A program made the translations under genes and the position numbers. From assembly GCF_014652795.1 (NCBI RefSeq), contig NZ_BMZM01000002.1, forward strand, positions 1,035,670 to 1,099,669: a stretch of DNA of 64,000 nt, written 5' to 3'. Each line of letters begins with the position of its first letter. Within the stretch, counting starts at the first letter, position 1. The notes under the pieces were generated by a model, which was not told where the DNA came from, searched no databases, and saw nothing but the letters and a program-made list of their open reading frames with translations. This document shows, piece by piece, positions 10,231-18,627 of this stretch. The stretch is from Kushneria pakistanensis. Lineage in GTDB: Bacteria > Pseudomonadota > Gammaproteobacteria > Pseudomonadales > Halomonadaceae.

Positions 10231-12117
10231 CTATTGATCGAGCGTGCCAAAAGGGTTGTCGACATCCAGTGATACGGGCTTGTGGTAGCCGGGGATCCGG
10301 ATGTCATGGGCGCCGACTTCAAGCTCGGGGCCTTCCAGTACGCCTTCACCAAAGCGGTAAATCGGCGAAAATTCGCCTCTTTGCGACTGTGCCTCGAATT
10401 GGGCCTGACGTTCCTGCACCTGTTCACGGCGCCGGCGCCACTGGGTCATGGCCGCTTCACCATGGCGCTGGGTCAACAGCCTTTCGGTCACTTCCGGCGA
10501 CAGCAATGGGGCGGTGGCGTTGTTGCCACCAAAACCCTTGGCGTTGATAAAGCTGACATCGGCGCGAAACTCACGGTGCTCCCGGAAGATGTCCAGACGT
10601 TCACCATGAACGTCGTCTGCCACTGCGTCCAAGGTGAATATGCCTGGCAGCAGCCCAGCCTGGAAACTGCCCAGGGCACTCATCAACTGATCGCCGGCCG
10701 CGCTGCCCTGGGAGTGACCCAGATAGGCCTTGATGGCGGCCACCGGCCAGCAATGGATATTGTTGGCGCGCGCCACGCTGTCGAGCACGTGGGATTCGGT
10801 GGTGCGGTTCTTGGGCGTGCTGGTGCCATGAGAGTGCACGTAGCTGCGCTCACGCACGGCCTTCTCACCCAGAATGCTGCTGGCCAGCGCCACGCTCTTG
10901 CCCAGCGTGATGTAATTGCCGATACCAGGCGCCGAAATGGAGCGCTTGTAACCGTCGGCATTGATGAAAACCTCCGGCACGGCGCCCAGAATATCGGCGC
11001 CCAGTTCCAGTGCCAGACTATCATCCATCAGCATGACAAACTGGGCGGACTCGGCAATGGTAAAGCCGCAGTTGCGCGCAAACGGGCGACATACGCGCTG
11101 GTAATCCTCATCGGTCAAAAGCTCCAGCGCATCGAGTGCCTTGACGCTGGCATCATCGGCCAGTGCGCTCATGACGCGAAAGCCTTCGACAATTTCCGGC
11201 GTAATGGGCGCGTCTGCCGTGCCGACCATGACCAGCCGGCGCCGGCCCATGCGAATGTCATCCACGCCCAGGCGCAGATTATACAAAAACGTGGCACAGG
11301 CCCCCTGCATGGCGCCCGTGGCGCCCACGCTGCCCAGCACGTAGGCATTGAGGAAGTCGGCCGGCATCTGCCCGTAACCCAGCGGCATCTGCTTGGACGT
11401 GGCGCGCTGACCGGTCACGAAGCTGTTGAGAAGCCCACCCCAGCCCTGGGCATCCAGCTGGCCGATCGAGTTGCCGGCATAAACGGCAATCTGATCGGGA
11501 TCCAGCTGCTGGCTCAGGCTGTCCCACTCATGACCACTCTGACCCAGACAGTCGGAGGCTGCAAAGATGGTCATCGCCAGCGCGCGCGGGTGGTGCACGC
11601 TGCGATAAAAGCTTGCCGGATCAAATCCGGTGGGCAGCTGACCGGCGCTCTTGACCAGTGCCTCACGTCGTTCCGGCAACAGGACGTCAAACTCGCCGGC
11701 AGGAACGGTCACGCTGACATGGCGCTCATCGATTTCTTCGATCTGCCAGTGCGCCGGCGGGTTTTCAGGCAGCTGACGACGGCTGAGACTGACCCTGAGC
11801 GGGGCATCGAGTGTCAGGCTGGCCTGTCGGTTGGCCGGGATGCCGGCGCCGGTAAAGCGGTCATCCTCGATACGGCGAATCAGGGTATGACGACGCACAT
11901 GCGCTTCATGCTGGGCGGCCACGGCGGCTTCATCAGGGGCGTCGCCGTGATCATCCGTCCTGTGTTGTCCCATCAGATGGGCAAGCCCCGAGAGGGTGTG
12001 CTGTCGGGTCTTTTCCGGCAGCGCATCGATCACGGTCCGGTAAAAGGACTGATGACCGGACGTTCTGCCAGCGGGATTGATACCGCCCATGCCGACGATC
12101 ACCGGTAACTGTGACAA
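10231..12117 (-). CDS. fabY: FabY-type beta-ketoacyl (acetoacetyl-ACP) synthase
   Basis: 628 residues, a stand-alone ketosynthase with an extended N-terminus. The Cys-His-His active site is visible: Cys near residue 274 (MQGACATF), His in HSHGTSTP near 428, and His in YLGHSQG near 466. Size and the start SQLPVIVGMGGINPAGR fit FabY of Pseudomonas, which condenses acetyl-CoA with malonyl-ACP to start fatty-acid synthesis in place of FabH. The start is best placed at a TTG (12117) because GAGGG lies seven bases before it and the family N-terminus begins there; no in-frame ATG has a ribosome site. It is a single-gene unit upstream of coaD. Confidence 0.82.
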   Translation of the reverse strand: MSQLPVIVGMGGINPAGRTSGHQSFYRTVIDALPEKTRQHTLSGLAHLMGQHRTDDHGDAPDEAAVAAQHEAHVRRHTLIRRIEDDRFTGAGIPANRQASLTLDAPLRVSLSRRQLPENPPAHWQIEEIDERHVSVTVPAGEFDVLLPERREALVKSAGQLPTGFDPASFYRSVHHPRALAMTIFAASDCLGQSGHEWDSLSQQLDPDQIAVYAGNSIGQLDAQGWGGLLNSFVTGQRATSKQMPLGYGQMPADFLNAYVLGSVGATGAMQGACATFLYNLRLGVDDIRMGRRRLVMVGTADAPITPEIVEGFRVMSALADDASVKALDALELLTDEDYQRVCRPFARNCGFTIAESAQFVMLMDDSLALELGADILGAVPEVFINADGYKRSISAPGIGNYITLGKSVALASSILGEKAVRERSYVHSHGTSTPKNRTTESHVLDSVARANNIHCWPVAAIKAYLGHSQGSAAGDQLMSALGSFQAGLLPGIFTLDAVADDVHGERLDIFREHREFRADVSFINAKGFGGNNATAPLLSPEVTERLLTQRHGEAAMTQWRRRREQVQERQAQFEAQSQRGEFSPIYRFGEGVLEGPELEVGAHDIRIPGYHKPVSLDVDNPFGTLDQ

Positions 12118-12356
12118 GCCGAAACCCTCATGTTGATGCCTGGAAAGGAAGCGATAAAGCCATGGCGACCGTGTCGCTGAAAGGATGGCGTATATCCACA
12201 CCATATGCATGGTGGGTCCGCCGGAACAGGGCAGTCATGATAGCATCGCCCCGGGCAGGGCGTCATGTCAGCCGGTCAACGAGTTGTCATGTCAAAATGG
12301 CAGGATGTTGAGCGTGCTGGCTGAACACAGGGCCCCATGCGTCCCGCCGTCTGTGG

Positions 12357-12956
12357 TTATCTGTCGGCGCGTCGATGATGACGCCATAGGCGCAGCACAT
12401 ACAGCAGGGCGACGGCCAGCAGCACGATCATGACAACCCACAGACTGCCCGAGAAGGCCGTATGCTGTAAAAGCCAGTGACTGCCGCCTACCAGACAGCA
12501 TGCCCACAGGGCAGAACCCAGAGTGGTATAGAGCAGATAGGGCAAAATCGGCATGCGATAAAAGCCTGCCGGGATCGACACCAGTGATCGCATGCCCGGC
12601 ACCAGACGCCCAAGCAGTACCACCAGGTAGCCATAGCGTCTGAATCGCTTGCCCGAACGTTCGATATCGCCCGGTGTCAGGGCCAGCCAGTGTCCGTGGC
12701 GGGCTAGAAAATGCATGCACTGACGCTCATCGACCCACCGACCCAGCAGATAAAGCGGCAGGGTGCCCAGCACCAGTCCCAGCGTGGCTGCCAGCACCGC
12801 CGGCACCAGTGTCACGTCGGCAGATGACATGATGTGTGCCATGACGGGCAGCGTCGATTCGGCGGGCAGGGGTGGGAAGGCGTTGATGAGCGTTGTCAGC
12901 AGCGTAATGGCCGTATAGCCGTGCGTGTCGAAAAGCTGCTGAAGCCATGACTGCAT
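12357..12956 (-). CDS. DedA family inner-membrane protein
   Basis: 199 residues with four to six membrane segments and the DedA (SNARE-associated, PF09335) signature: acidic residues in the first re-entrant region (FPPLPAEST) and LGRLVPGMRSLVSIPAG near residue 115. DedA proteins support membrane homeostasis; some are undecaprenyl-phosphate or phosphatidylethanolamine flippases. The ATG at 12956 is divergent from the methyltransferase. The C-terminus is Arg/His-rich (LRLWRHHRRADR). The exact subfamily is not resolved. Confidence 0.88.
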   Translation of the reverse strand: MQSWLQQLFDTHGYTAITLLTTLINAFPPLPAESTLPVMAHIMSSADVTLVPAVLAATLGLVLGTLPLYLLGRWVDERQCMHFLARHGHWLALTPGDIERSGKRFRRYGYLVVLLGRLVPGMRSLVSIPAGFYRMPILPYLLYTTLGSALWACCLVGGSHWLLQHTAFSGSLWVVMIVLLAVALLYVLRLWRHHRRADR

Positions 12957-13034
12957 GTGTTTCTTTATCCGTTGAATCGGGGGTTGGCGCCATGTGGCGC
13001 CAATAAAGTTCCTTCATTATTGTTAAACGTTGCC

Positions 13035-13754
13035 ATGTTCGCCAACTCCACGCCGGTATATTCCACGCAGGCAGGTCTGCATCCTGACCTTGCCCATCAT
13101 GTTCAGCGCGCGCTTGATCACCCATGGCAGCGACCCATTGCTGACCATACCCGGGCCGCCTTTGAGACGGCGCAGCAGTTTTATCAGGCCCACGGTGGGC
13201 CGCTGATCCTGGATGCCGGCTGCGGCACGGGGCGCTCGACCCGACAACTGGCCCGGTATTACCCAAAGGCCTGTGTGCTGGGGATCGACCGCAGTGCTGA
13301 TCGTCTGTCGCGGGATTACACCCGCGAGCTGGGTGCCTTCCCTGACAACGCACGGTTGCTGCGCGCCGATCTGATCGACTTCTGGCGGCTGGCGCATGCG
13401 GCTGGCTGGCAGCCGATACGCCACTGTATCTTCTATCCCAATCCGTATCCCAAGGCGTCCCAGCTGAAAAAGCGCTGGCATGCCCATCCGGTGTTTCCTG
13501 TTCTGCTGGCGCTGGGCGGCGAGCTTGAGCTTCGCAGCAACTGGCAGATTTATGTCGAGGAGTTTGCCTGTGCCGTCGATCTGGTGACCGGGCAGCAGCC
13601 CCGGATCGAGCAGCTTGCGCTGACGACGGACAGCGACTTCATCAGTGCCTTTGAGCGCAAGTATTTCGACAGTGGCCATACGCTCTGGCAGCTTCAGTGT
13701 CGGCTGAATGCGTCGACATCGACTACGCTTGAGCCCCCTCGCGATTTACCCTGA
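13035..13754 (+). CDS. TrmB-like SAM-dependent methyltransferase
   Basis: 239 residues from the ATG at 13035. The SAM-binding motif LDAGCGTGRSTRQLA and the acidic GIDRSADRL are clear. The later YPNPYPKASQLKKRWH resembles the PDPWxKxxHxKRR region of tRNA (guanine-46-N7) methyltransferase TrmB, but with NPYPK instead of PDPWxK, so it is probably a paralogue. No good ribosome site precedes any start; an ATG at 12957 would add 26 residues and touch the divergent dedA start. The SMR exporter follows 12 bases downstream. The substrate (tRNA or other) is not determined. Confidence 0.75.
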   Translation: MFANSTPVYSTQAGLHPDLAHHVQRALDHPWQRPIADHTRAAFETAQQFYQAHGGPLILDAGCGTGRSTRQLARYYPKACVLGIDRSADRLSRDYTRELGAFPDNARLLRADLIDFWRLAHAAGWQPIRHCIFYPNPYPKASQLKKRWHAHPVFPVLLALGGELELRSNWQIYVEEFACAVDLVTGQQPRIEQLALTTDSDFISAFERKYFDSGHTLWQLQCRLNASTSTTLEPPRDLP

Positions 13755-13766
13755 AAGGAAGGCAAC

Positions 13767-14105
13767 ATGTCCTGGCATCCCTATCTCTATCTGATTCTGG
13801 CCATCTGTGCCGAGGTCATTGCCACCAATGCGCTCAAGGCCTCCAACGCCTTCAGCCGACTGGGGCCCAGTTTGCTGACGGTCGTGGGCTACGGCATTGC
13901 CTTTTATCTGCTGTCGCTGGTGCTCAAGAGCATGCCGGTGGGCGTGGCCTACGCCATCTGGGCCGGGCTTGGCATGGTATTGACGCTGCTGGTGGCCATG
14001 GTCGCCTTCGGTGAACGGCCTGATATGCCCGCCATGCTCGGCATTGCGCTGATCGTGGCAGGTGTCGTCGTGCTTCAGTGCTTTTCAAAAATGAACGCGC
14101 AATAA
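13767..14105 (+). CDS. Small multidrug resistance (SMR/EmrE family) transporter
   Basis: 112 residues with four membrane helices. The essential membrane glutamate is in AEVIATNALKAS (Glu16), as in EmrE Glu14, which couples proton import to cation export. GMVLTLLVAMVAFGERPD is the typical helix-3/4 region. A clear AAGGAAGG site precedes the ATG. It lies 12 bases after the methyltransferase and is probably co-transcribed. Whether it exports quaternary ammonium drugs, polyamines or guanidinium cannot be told. Confidence 0.9.
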   Translation: MSWHPYLYLILAICAEVIATNALKASNAFSRLGPSLLTVVGYGIAFYLLSLVLKSMPVGVAYAIWAGLGMVLTLLVAMVAFGERPDMPAMLGIALIVAGVVVLQCFSKMNAQ

Positions 14106-14211
14106 GCCGACATGAAATGCCGTGAATCCTGATCCGGCGCATTGCCACGGCACAGGCTTGCCCATTACTCTGAGGCTTAAACATGATGCCCATAAGATAG
14201 GGAAGTTTTTC

Positions 14212-15687
14212 ATGCCTGACAGGTTTGTGGCCGTAAGGTCATGCCGCTCGATTGTCTTACGCCTTTTTTCTCCCTTGATGCTGCTGGTGCTCGCAACGGC
14301 TCTGGCCGCCAGTGCCCGGGCCGATGGCTTTCCCGCCACAAGGGCGCTGGTCGACAAGGGGTTTTTGGTAGGCGCTCAGGCGCGTCTTCTGGATAGCGGC
14401 GAGTCACTGGGCAGCATCGCGCCTGATCAGCAGATGACCCCGGCATCGGTATCAAAGCTTTATACGGCAGCGGCAGCATTGAAGCAGTGGGGACCACAAA
14501 AGCGCTTTACCACCGAGCTTCGCAGTGACGGTGCCATTGTGGATGGCGTGCTCAAGGGTGATTTGATCCTGGATGGTGGCGGCGACCCGGGCATGACCAG
14601 CGAGGATTACTGGCTTCTGGTACAGGGCCTGGCACAGCGCGGCATCCGTCGTATCGATGGTCGCGTGCTGGCCAGTCAGTGGCGCTTCGGTCCGGTCCCC
14701 TGTGTGACCACGGACCGATGCAATGCCCGCATGCGTACCCGCCATGCCTTTGATGCCCAGCTCACTTCCACGGCGGTGGATTTTGCTACCTGGTGCGCGC
14801 GCGTGATGCCGGGCGATGCCGAAGGCGTGCCGGCCCGGGTGACCAGCTGTACCGGGCCTACACCACTGACCCGGGTGGATAATCGTGTGATTACCGTGGC
14901 TCAGGCAGAGACCGGTATCAGTGCCGAGCGCACCACGGCCAACGGTGAAGACACCATGGTGGTTTCCGGCCAGGTTCGTCTTGGCAGTGCGCCCAGCAAT
15001 GTATATCGCTCCAGCGCCGATCCGGCAGTGCAGACGCTCAAGACACTGGCCTCGCTGATGGAGAATGCCGGCATTGCCGTCACCCAGGGATACGCTACTA
15101 CCTCGACACGCCCTGGCAGTACGACGCAGGTGCTTTCAGCGGTTGAGGGCAAGCCGTTACAGGAGCAGCTGCTTCGCATGCTCAACTATTCCAATAACTT
15201 CATGGCGGATGTACTGGCGTTGAACCTGGTGAGCGGCGCGCCCAGCATGCAAAGCGCGGGTGCCGCACTCGATGCCTTTGCCACCAGTATTCCTGGTCAT
15301 GGCCCTGTCAGTCTGCGCTCCGGCAGCGGCCTGACACCGGAAAGTCATACCAGCGCCAGCGGTGTCACGGCATTGCTTGACGATATGTACCATCAATCGG
15401 CGCTTTTTCCGGTATTTGTGGCGGGCATGCAGACACCGGTCAATGGGCCGATGAACTTCATCCGTCGTGGCAGTCAGCGCTTTCAACAAAATGTCATGAT
15501 CAAGACCGGCACGCTCAACGAGCCGGTGCCGGTACGTGCCGTGGCAGGCTATTTCCGCACGCTGTCGGGTCGCTGGGGGGCCTTCACGGTCATGGTCAAC
15601 GGTCGGGCACCCACGCCCTATATCAACTGGACGACCACCCTGGAGGCGGTCGCCAGCGATGTCGATGCCATGATCGCAGGCCACTGA
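14212..15687 (+). CDS. dacB: D-alanyl-D-alanine carboxypeptidase/endopeptidase (PBP4 type)
   Basis: 491 residues from the ATG at 14212, preceded by AGGGAAG. A signal peptide (LRLFSPLMLLVLATALAASARA) takes it to the periplasm. The penicillin-binding triad is present: SVSK near residue 78 (nucleophile Ser), SNN near 327 and KTG near 430. The long insert between the first two motifs is the class C (DacB) arrangement; the length matches E. coli DacB (477). It trims peptidoglycan peptide stems and cross-links. A GTG at 14122 would extend the frame but places 30 polar residues before the signal peptide. Confidence 0.92.
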   Translation: MPDRFVAVRSCRSIVLRLFSPLMLLVLATALAASARADGFPATRALVDKGFLVGAQARLLDSGESLGSIAPDQQMTPASVSKLYTAAAALKQWGPQKRFTTELRSDGAIVDGVLKGDLILDGGGDPGMTSEDYWLLVQGLAQRGIRRIDGRVLASQWRFGPVPCVTTDRCNARMRTRHAFDAQLTSTAVDFATWCARVMPGDAEGVPARVTSCTGPTPLTRVDNRVITVAQAETGISAERTTANGEDTMVVSGQVRLGSAPSNVYRSSADPAVQTLKTLASLMENAGIAVTQGYATTSTRPGSTTQVLSAVEGKPLQEQLLRMLNYSNNFMADVLALNLVSGAPSMQSAGAALDAFATSIPGHGPVSLRSGSGLTPESHTSASGVTALLDDMYHQSALFPVFVAGMQTPVNGPMNFIRRGSQRFQQNVMIKTGTLNEPVPVRAVAGYFRTLSGRWGAFTVMVNGRAPTPYINWTTTLEAVASDVDAMIAGH

Positions 15688-15700
15688 CACGATGCCCGGC

Positions 15701-16522
15701 CTAATGGTCGGGCATTGCCCTTTCTTCAAAGTTGTTGAGCAGGCGGCGCAGTCCGTCCCGCAATGACTCTCCTGACATGGTCAGGCCATGGCCGGTCATG
15801 GCCACGCTGGGTGCCAGTTCGGCCAGTATCTCCACCGAACGGCGTGCTGCTGCCCAGTCGGGCGTGAAATAGCGCGGTGGCCCACTGATCTCACGGTGCT
15901 GGGTGAGCACCTGATAAAGCGATTCCTGTTTGACGGTGACGAAGGCGTCGCCGGCCAGCAGGGCGCGATCCTCGTCACGAAAAAGCGAGACGTGCCCCGG
16001 GGCGTGACCCGGCGTGTGCAGCCAGCGCCAGTCAGGGAGCGAAGGCACCTGGCCATCCTCCGGCAGGGGATGCACATGGTGGCCAAGATCAATCGGCTGC
16101 GTGGGGAAAAGCCCTGACATTGAGGGAATGATGCCACCGCCGGCCTGCTTGTCGGGCGGGGGGTAATGCGCCTGACCGGTCAGATAGGGCAGCTCCAGGG
16201 GGTGGGCATACACGGGCACATCCCAGTGCTGCGCCAGCTCCACGACGGCACCGACATGGTCAAAGTGTCCATGCGTCAGGATGATGGCGCGTGGTGCCAC
16301 GCCCTCACCAAATCGATCGGCCGCTTCACGAATGATGTCATCTTCGCAGCGTGGCATGCCGGCATCCACGAGCACCCACTCTCCCTGCGAGGGCAGGCCC
16401 ACAAAATACACATTCACGATCTGAACCGGATAGCAGTACACCTCCGGCAGCACTTCGTATCCCTTGCCACTTTTGATGGATGTCAGCGGAAGATGTTTGT
16501 CATGCAGGGGGTTGTCGGCCAT
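15701..16522 (-). CDS. Metallo-beta-lactamase-fold hydrolase
   Basis: 273 residues. The zinc-binding signature THGHFDH is near residue 82, followed by HTPGHAPGHVSLF and a late histidine in MTGHG. A WVLVDAGMPRCEDD strand precedes the motif. The ATG at 16522 follows AAAGGGAG. Members include glyoxalases, lactonases and ribonucleases; nothing here picks one. It is convergent with dacB with only 13 bases between the stops, and its neighbours give no pathway. Confidence 0.85.
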   Translation of the reverse strand: MADNPLHDKHLPLTSIKSGKGYEVLPEVYCYPVQIVNVYFVGLPSQGEWVLVDAGMPRCEDDIIREAADRFGEGVAPRAIILTHGHFDHVGAVVELAQHWDVPVYAHPLELPYLTGQAHYPPPDKQAGGGIIPSMSGLFPTQPIDLGHHVHPLPEDGQVPSLPDWRWLHTPGHAPGHVSLFRDEDRALLAGDAFVTVKQESLYQVLTQHREISGPPRYFTPDWAAARRSVEILAELAPSVAMTGHGLTMSGESLRDGLRRLLNNFEERAMPDH

Positions 16523-16690
16523 GGTGATGGCTCCCTTTGGTAGGCTTGCCAACAGCCTGGTAGGTCAGGGGGCATCTGCGCCATAACATTGGAAAGATTT
16601 TAAGGGGGATCTTTTTGAGGCTGCGGCCGGCGTTGGTCGTGGCCCCCCGGGGCGCTGCTTTGGTAGGATGCACGCTCCCCTTAAAGATGG

Positions 16691-16710
16691 CAGGTTGCCT
16701 GCAACACCTG
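16691..16710. repeat. Inverted repeat in the dgkA upstream region
   Basis: CAGGTTGC and GCAACaCCTG form an imperfect dyad 26 bases before the dgkA start. It could be an operator; no regulator is recognised. Confidence 0.25.
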
Positions 16711-16735
16711 TGATCCATGGACAGGAAACCTCTGC

Positions 16736-17104
16736 ATGAAACCCGCGCATACCGGCATCAGGCGGCTATTTCATTCCACGCGCTACTCCTGGAAAGGACT
16801 GACGGCCGCCTGGACCAATGAGGCCGCCTTCCGACAGGAGCTGATCGTGACCGTACTGTTGCTGCCGGCCACGTTCTGGCTGGGACAGTCGCTGATCGAA
16901 TGGCTCTTGTTGATGGGCAGTGCGGTGCTGGTCATGGCAGTGGAGCTGCTCAATTCCGCCGTGGAAACCGTGGTGGATCGCATTGGCGTTGAGCATCACG
17001 AGCTCTCCGGACGTGCCAAGGACCTGGGCTCGGCCGCCGTCTTTCTCTGCGTGCTGTTTGCCTTTCTGGTCTGGGGCAGCCTGCTGGTCGTGCGACTGGT
17101 CTGA
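16736..17104 (+). CDS. dgkA: Diacylglycerol kinase
   Basis: 122-residue inner-membrane enzyme with three helices, the same length as E. coli DgkA (122). It phosphorylates diacylglycerol left over from membrane-derived oligosaccharide and lipopolysaccharide modification, returning phosphatidate to lipid synthesis. The conserved NEAAFRQE and VELLNSAVETVVDR segments carry the catalytic glutamates. ACAGGAAA precedes the ATG. It faces cynS convergently. Phospholipid synthase pssA is also in this window but 46 kb away. Confidence 0.94.
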   Translation: MKPAHTGIRRLFHSTRYSWKGLTAAWTNEAAFRQELIVTVLLLPATFWLGQSLIEWLLLMGSAVLVMAVELLNSAVETVVDRIGVEHHELSGRAKDLGSAAVFLCVLFAFLVWGSLLVVRLV

Positions 17105-17147
17105 CCGCGCCAGGGCTATTGACGCGGCCTGAGTCAGGCGCCGGCAG

Positions 17148-17591
17148 CTACCAGCTCTTGTAGGGCAGGAATTTGCCGTTCATGGTGATTTTGACCCGAT
17201 CGCCCTTCGGGTCTTCCACACGCTCAACATCCATCGAAAAGTCGATGGCACTCATGATCCCGTCACCAAATTTTTCCTGAATGACATCCTTGAGCGTCGG
17301 CCCGTAGACGCCCACCACCTCGTAAAGGCGATAGATCAACGGATCCTGCGGAATGGCGCCATCCCAGGTCTTGGTCGGGCAGGCTTTTAGTGCTTCGATG
17401 AGTGCGTCATCTTCAAGGCCCAGGGCCGTTGCGATTTTTTGAGCGATGTCCGGCGGGGCACTGTTCATGCCGTAACAGACAGATGCCACCCAGACCGGTG
17501 AGCGGTCCACGGCGTGGCCCAGATCGTCCCAGCTCATCTTCTGACGCGCCCGGGCGGCCATCAGGGTGTGGTGCATTTCAGGTTTATCCAT
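17148..17591 (-). CDS. cynS: Cyanate hydratase (cyanase)
   Basis: Converts cyanate and bicarbonate to ammonia and two CO2. 147 residues, near the E. coli length (156). The C-terminal catalytic domain is well kept: YRLYEVVGVYGPTLKDVI supplies the active-site Arg and Glu, and FGDGIMSAIDF supplies the Ser. The N-terminal helix-turn-helix-like domain is present. The ATG at 17591 gives the family N-terminus; a longer frame from 17624 adds residues not seen in relatives. The usual partners cynT (carbonic anhydrase) and cynR are not adjacent, so this is an isolated detoxification or nitrogen-acquisition gene. Confidence 0.92.
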   Translation of the reverse strand: MDKPEMHHTLMAARARQKMSWDDLGHAVDRSPVWVASVCYGMNSAPPDIAQKIATALGLEDDALIEALKACPTKTWDGAIPQDPLIYRLYEVVGVYGPTLKDVIQEKFGDGIMSAIDFSMDVERVEDPKGDRVKITMNGKFLPYKSW

Positions 17592-17667
17592 GACATGACG
17601 CTCTTGTAGGTTATTGGAAGTCACGTGTCAGCTATAACATCGTGTGCGCGTCAGGGCCAGCACGGGA

Positions 17668-18132
17668 TCAGCGTGCTGCCTGCGTTTCGGGCTTGATCAG
17701 CAACGCCAGTGCCGGCATGACCTGAAGCTCGATGGCCGGGTCAATCATGTTCTCGGGAGGCGGCGATAAAAGCGGTGCCCAGGCGCGCTCGAAATCGACG
17801 TCAGGACGCAATCGGGCCTCGCCCAGACGAGCCAGATAGACCTCCAGCATGTCGAGCCGGCCGTTCTCGTCAGGCGCGGCAAAGCGACCCAGCCAGGCGC
17901 TGTCCGGTTTCGGCGCGCCCTCGGCCAGCAGGGTCGTGCAAAGCCCTGTCACGGCGCTCGTTAATGCGTCATCGTCGGCGTCCCGGTCGATGGTGGCGGC
18001 GGGCAGGTTATAGCGGACCTGCTGCGCCCGGCGTATCAGCAGAACTTCGTTACGGGCGCTGAGCAGGGCCAGCCCCACGTGACGACGCGGCGTACGCCGT
18101 TCGGTTGTTTCCGGTAAATTGATATCGTTCAT
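17668..18132 (-). CDS. Nudix-fold protein lacking the catalytic Nudix box (second of pair)
   Basis: 154 residues. The Nudix fold is suggested by RRHVGLALLSARNEVLLIRRA, a YNLPAATID strand where active enzymes have LPGG, and DMLEVYLARL. The box GX5EX7REUXEEXGU is gone: the region after LPAATID reads DDALTSAVTGLCTTLLAEG, without the metal-binding glutamates. The start at 18132 is one base after the stop of the upstream Nudix-like gene, so the two are translationally linked. Probably a non-catalytic ligand-binding or partner protein; function not known. Confidence 0.7.
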   Translation of the reverse strand: MNDINLPETTERRTPRRHVGLALLSARNEVLLIRRAQQVRYNLPAATIDRDADDDALTSAVTGLCTTLLAEGAPKPDSAWLGRFAAPDENGRLDMLEVYLARLGEARLRPDVDFERAWAPLLSPPPENMIDPAIELQVMPALALLIKPETQAAR

Positions 18133-18133
18133 G

Positions 18134-18532
18134 TCAGCCAAACCGTTTGCGCAGGGCCGGCAGCACGTTATCTCCGAGCAGCGGCGACAGGGCCAGCGTG
18201 TTGTCGTCAAGCGTCATCCATTGCAGTGTCTCGACCTCGCCGCCAGGGGTGGCATCCCCGTCAAAATCCTCGATCACAAAGACGTCGGCATCAATTCGCG
18301 ATTCACCTTCCTCACTGCGAAAGCGCCCCAGCATAATGCATGTTTCATTCTCGAGCACCTGCCCCAGACAGGGCTTGCAGCAGCGTGACAGGGTCGCCAG
18401 CGGCGTCTCTGCGTGCTGCGCGGATGGCGCACCGCCCGGCAGGGTAAAAAAGGGTTGATGCGCGAGCTTGACCACCAAAAGCCGGCGGGCAGTGTCCAGC
18501 AGGCAGCCGGCCACAATATGTGTTGCGGTCAT
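18134..18532 (-). CDS. Nudix-fold protein with degenerate Nudix box (first of pair)
   Basis: 132 residues. MTATHIVAGCLLDTARRLLVVKLAHQ and FFTLPGGAPSAQHAET follow the Nudix pattern, but the REUXEE helix reads SRCCKP, so the catalytic glutamates are lost. Several cysteines (SRCCKPC) occupy the helix instead. ESRIDADVFVIEDFDG and VETLQWMTLDD are typical late strands of the fold. The ATG at 18532 follows GGAGCCC. It forms an operon with the second Nudix-like gene, with a one-base gap. No substrate can be assigned. Confidence 0.72.
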   Translation of the reverse strand: MTATHIVAGCLLDTARRLLVVKLAHQPFFTLPGGAPSAQHAETPLATLSRCCKPCLGQVLENETCIMLGRFRSEEGESRIDADVFVIEDFDGDATPGGEVETLQWMTLDDNTLALSPLLGDNVLPALRKRFG

Positions 18533-18576
18533 GAAAGGGCTCCGATATCGATGGAAGGGAGGTGGCTTGCGCCGGT

Positions 18577-18610
18577 CATGCAGGGCCACCTGACATGCAG
18601 GGCCACCTGA
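18577..18610. repeat. Perfect 17-bp tandem duplication
   Basis: CATGCAGGGCCACCTGA occurs twice head to tail (18577-18593 and 18594-18610) in the gap upstream of the Nudix-like pair. Probably a recent slippage or recombination duplication; it may also alter a leader or operator. Confidence 0.85.
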
Positions 18611-18627
18611 TGCTGAGGATAGAACAC

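Noticed and set aside
10282..12108. A 608-codon open frame on the plus strand opposite fabY
   Set aside because: It is the antisense shadow of a real gene with intact active-site motifs on the other strand; the protein has no recognisable domain.
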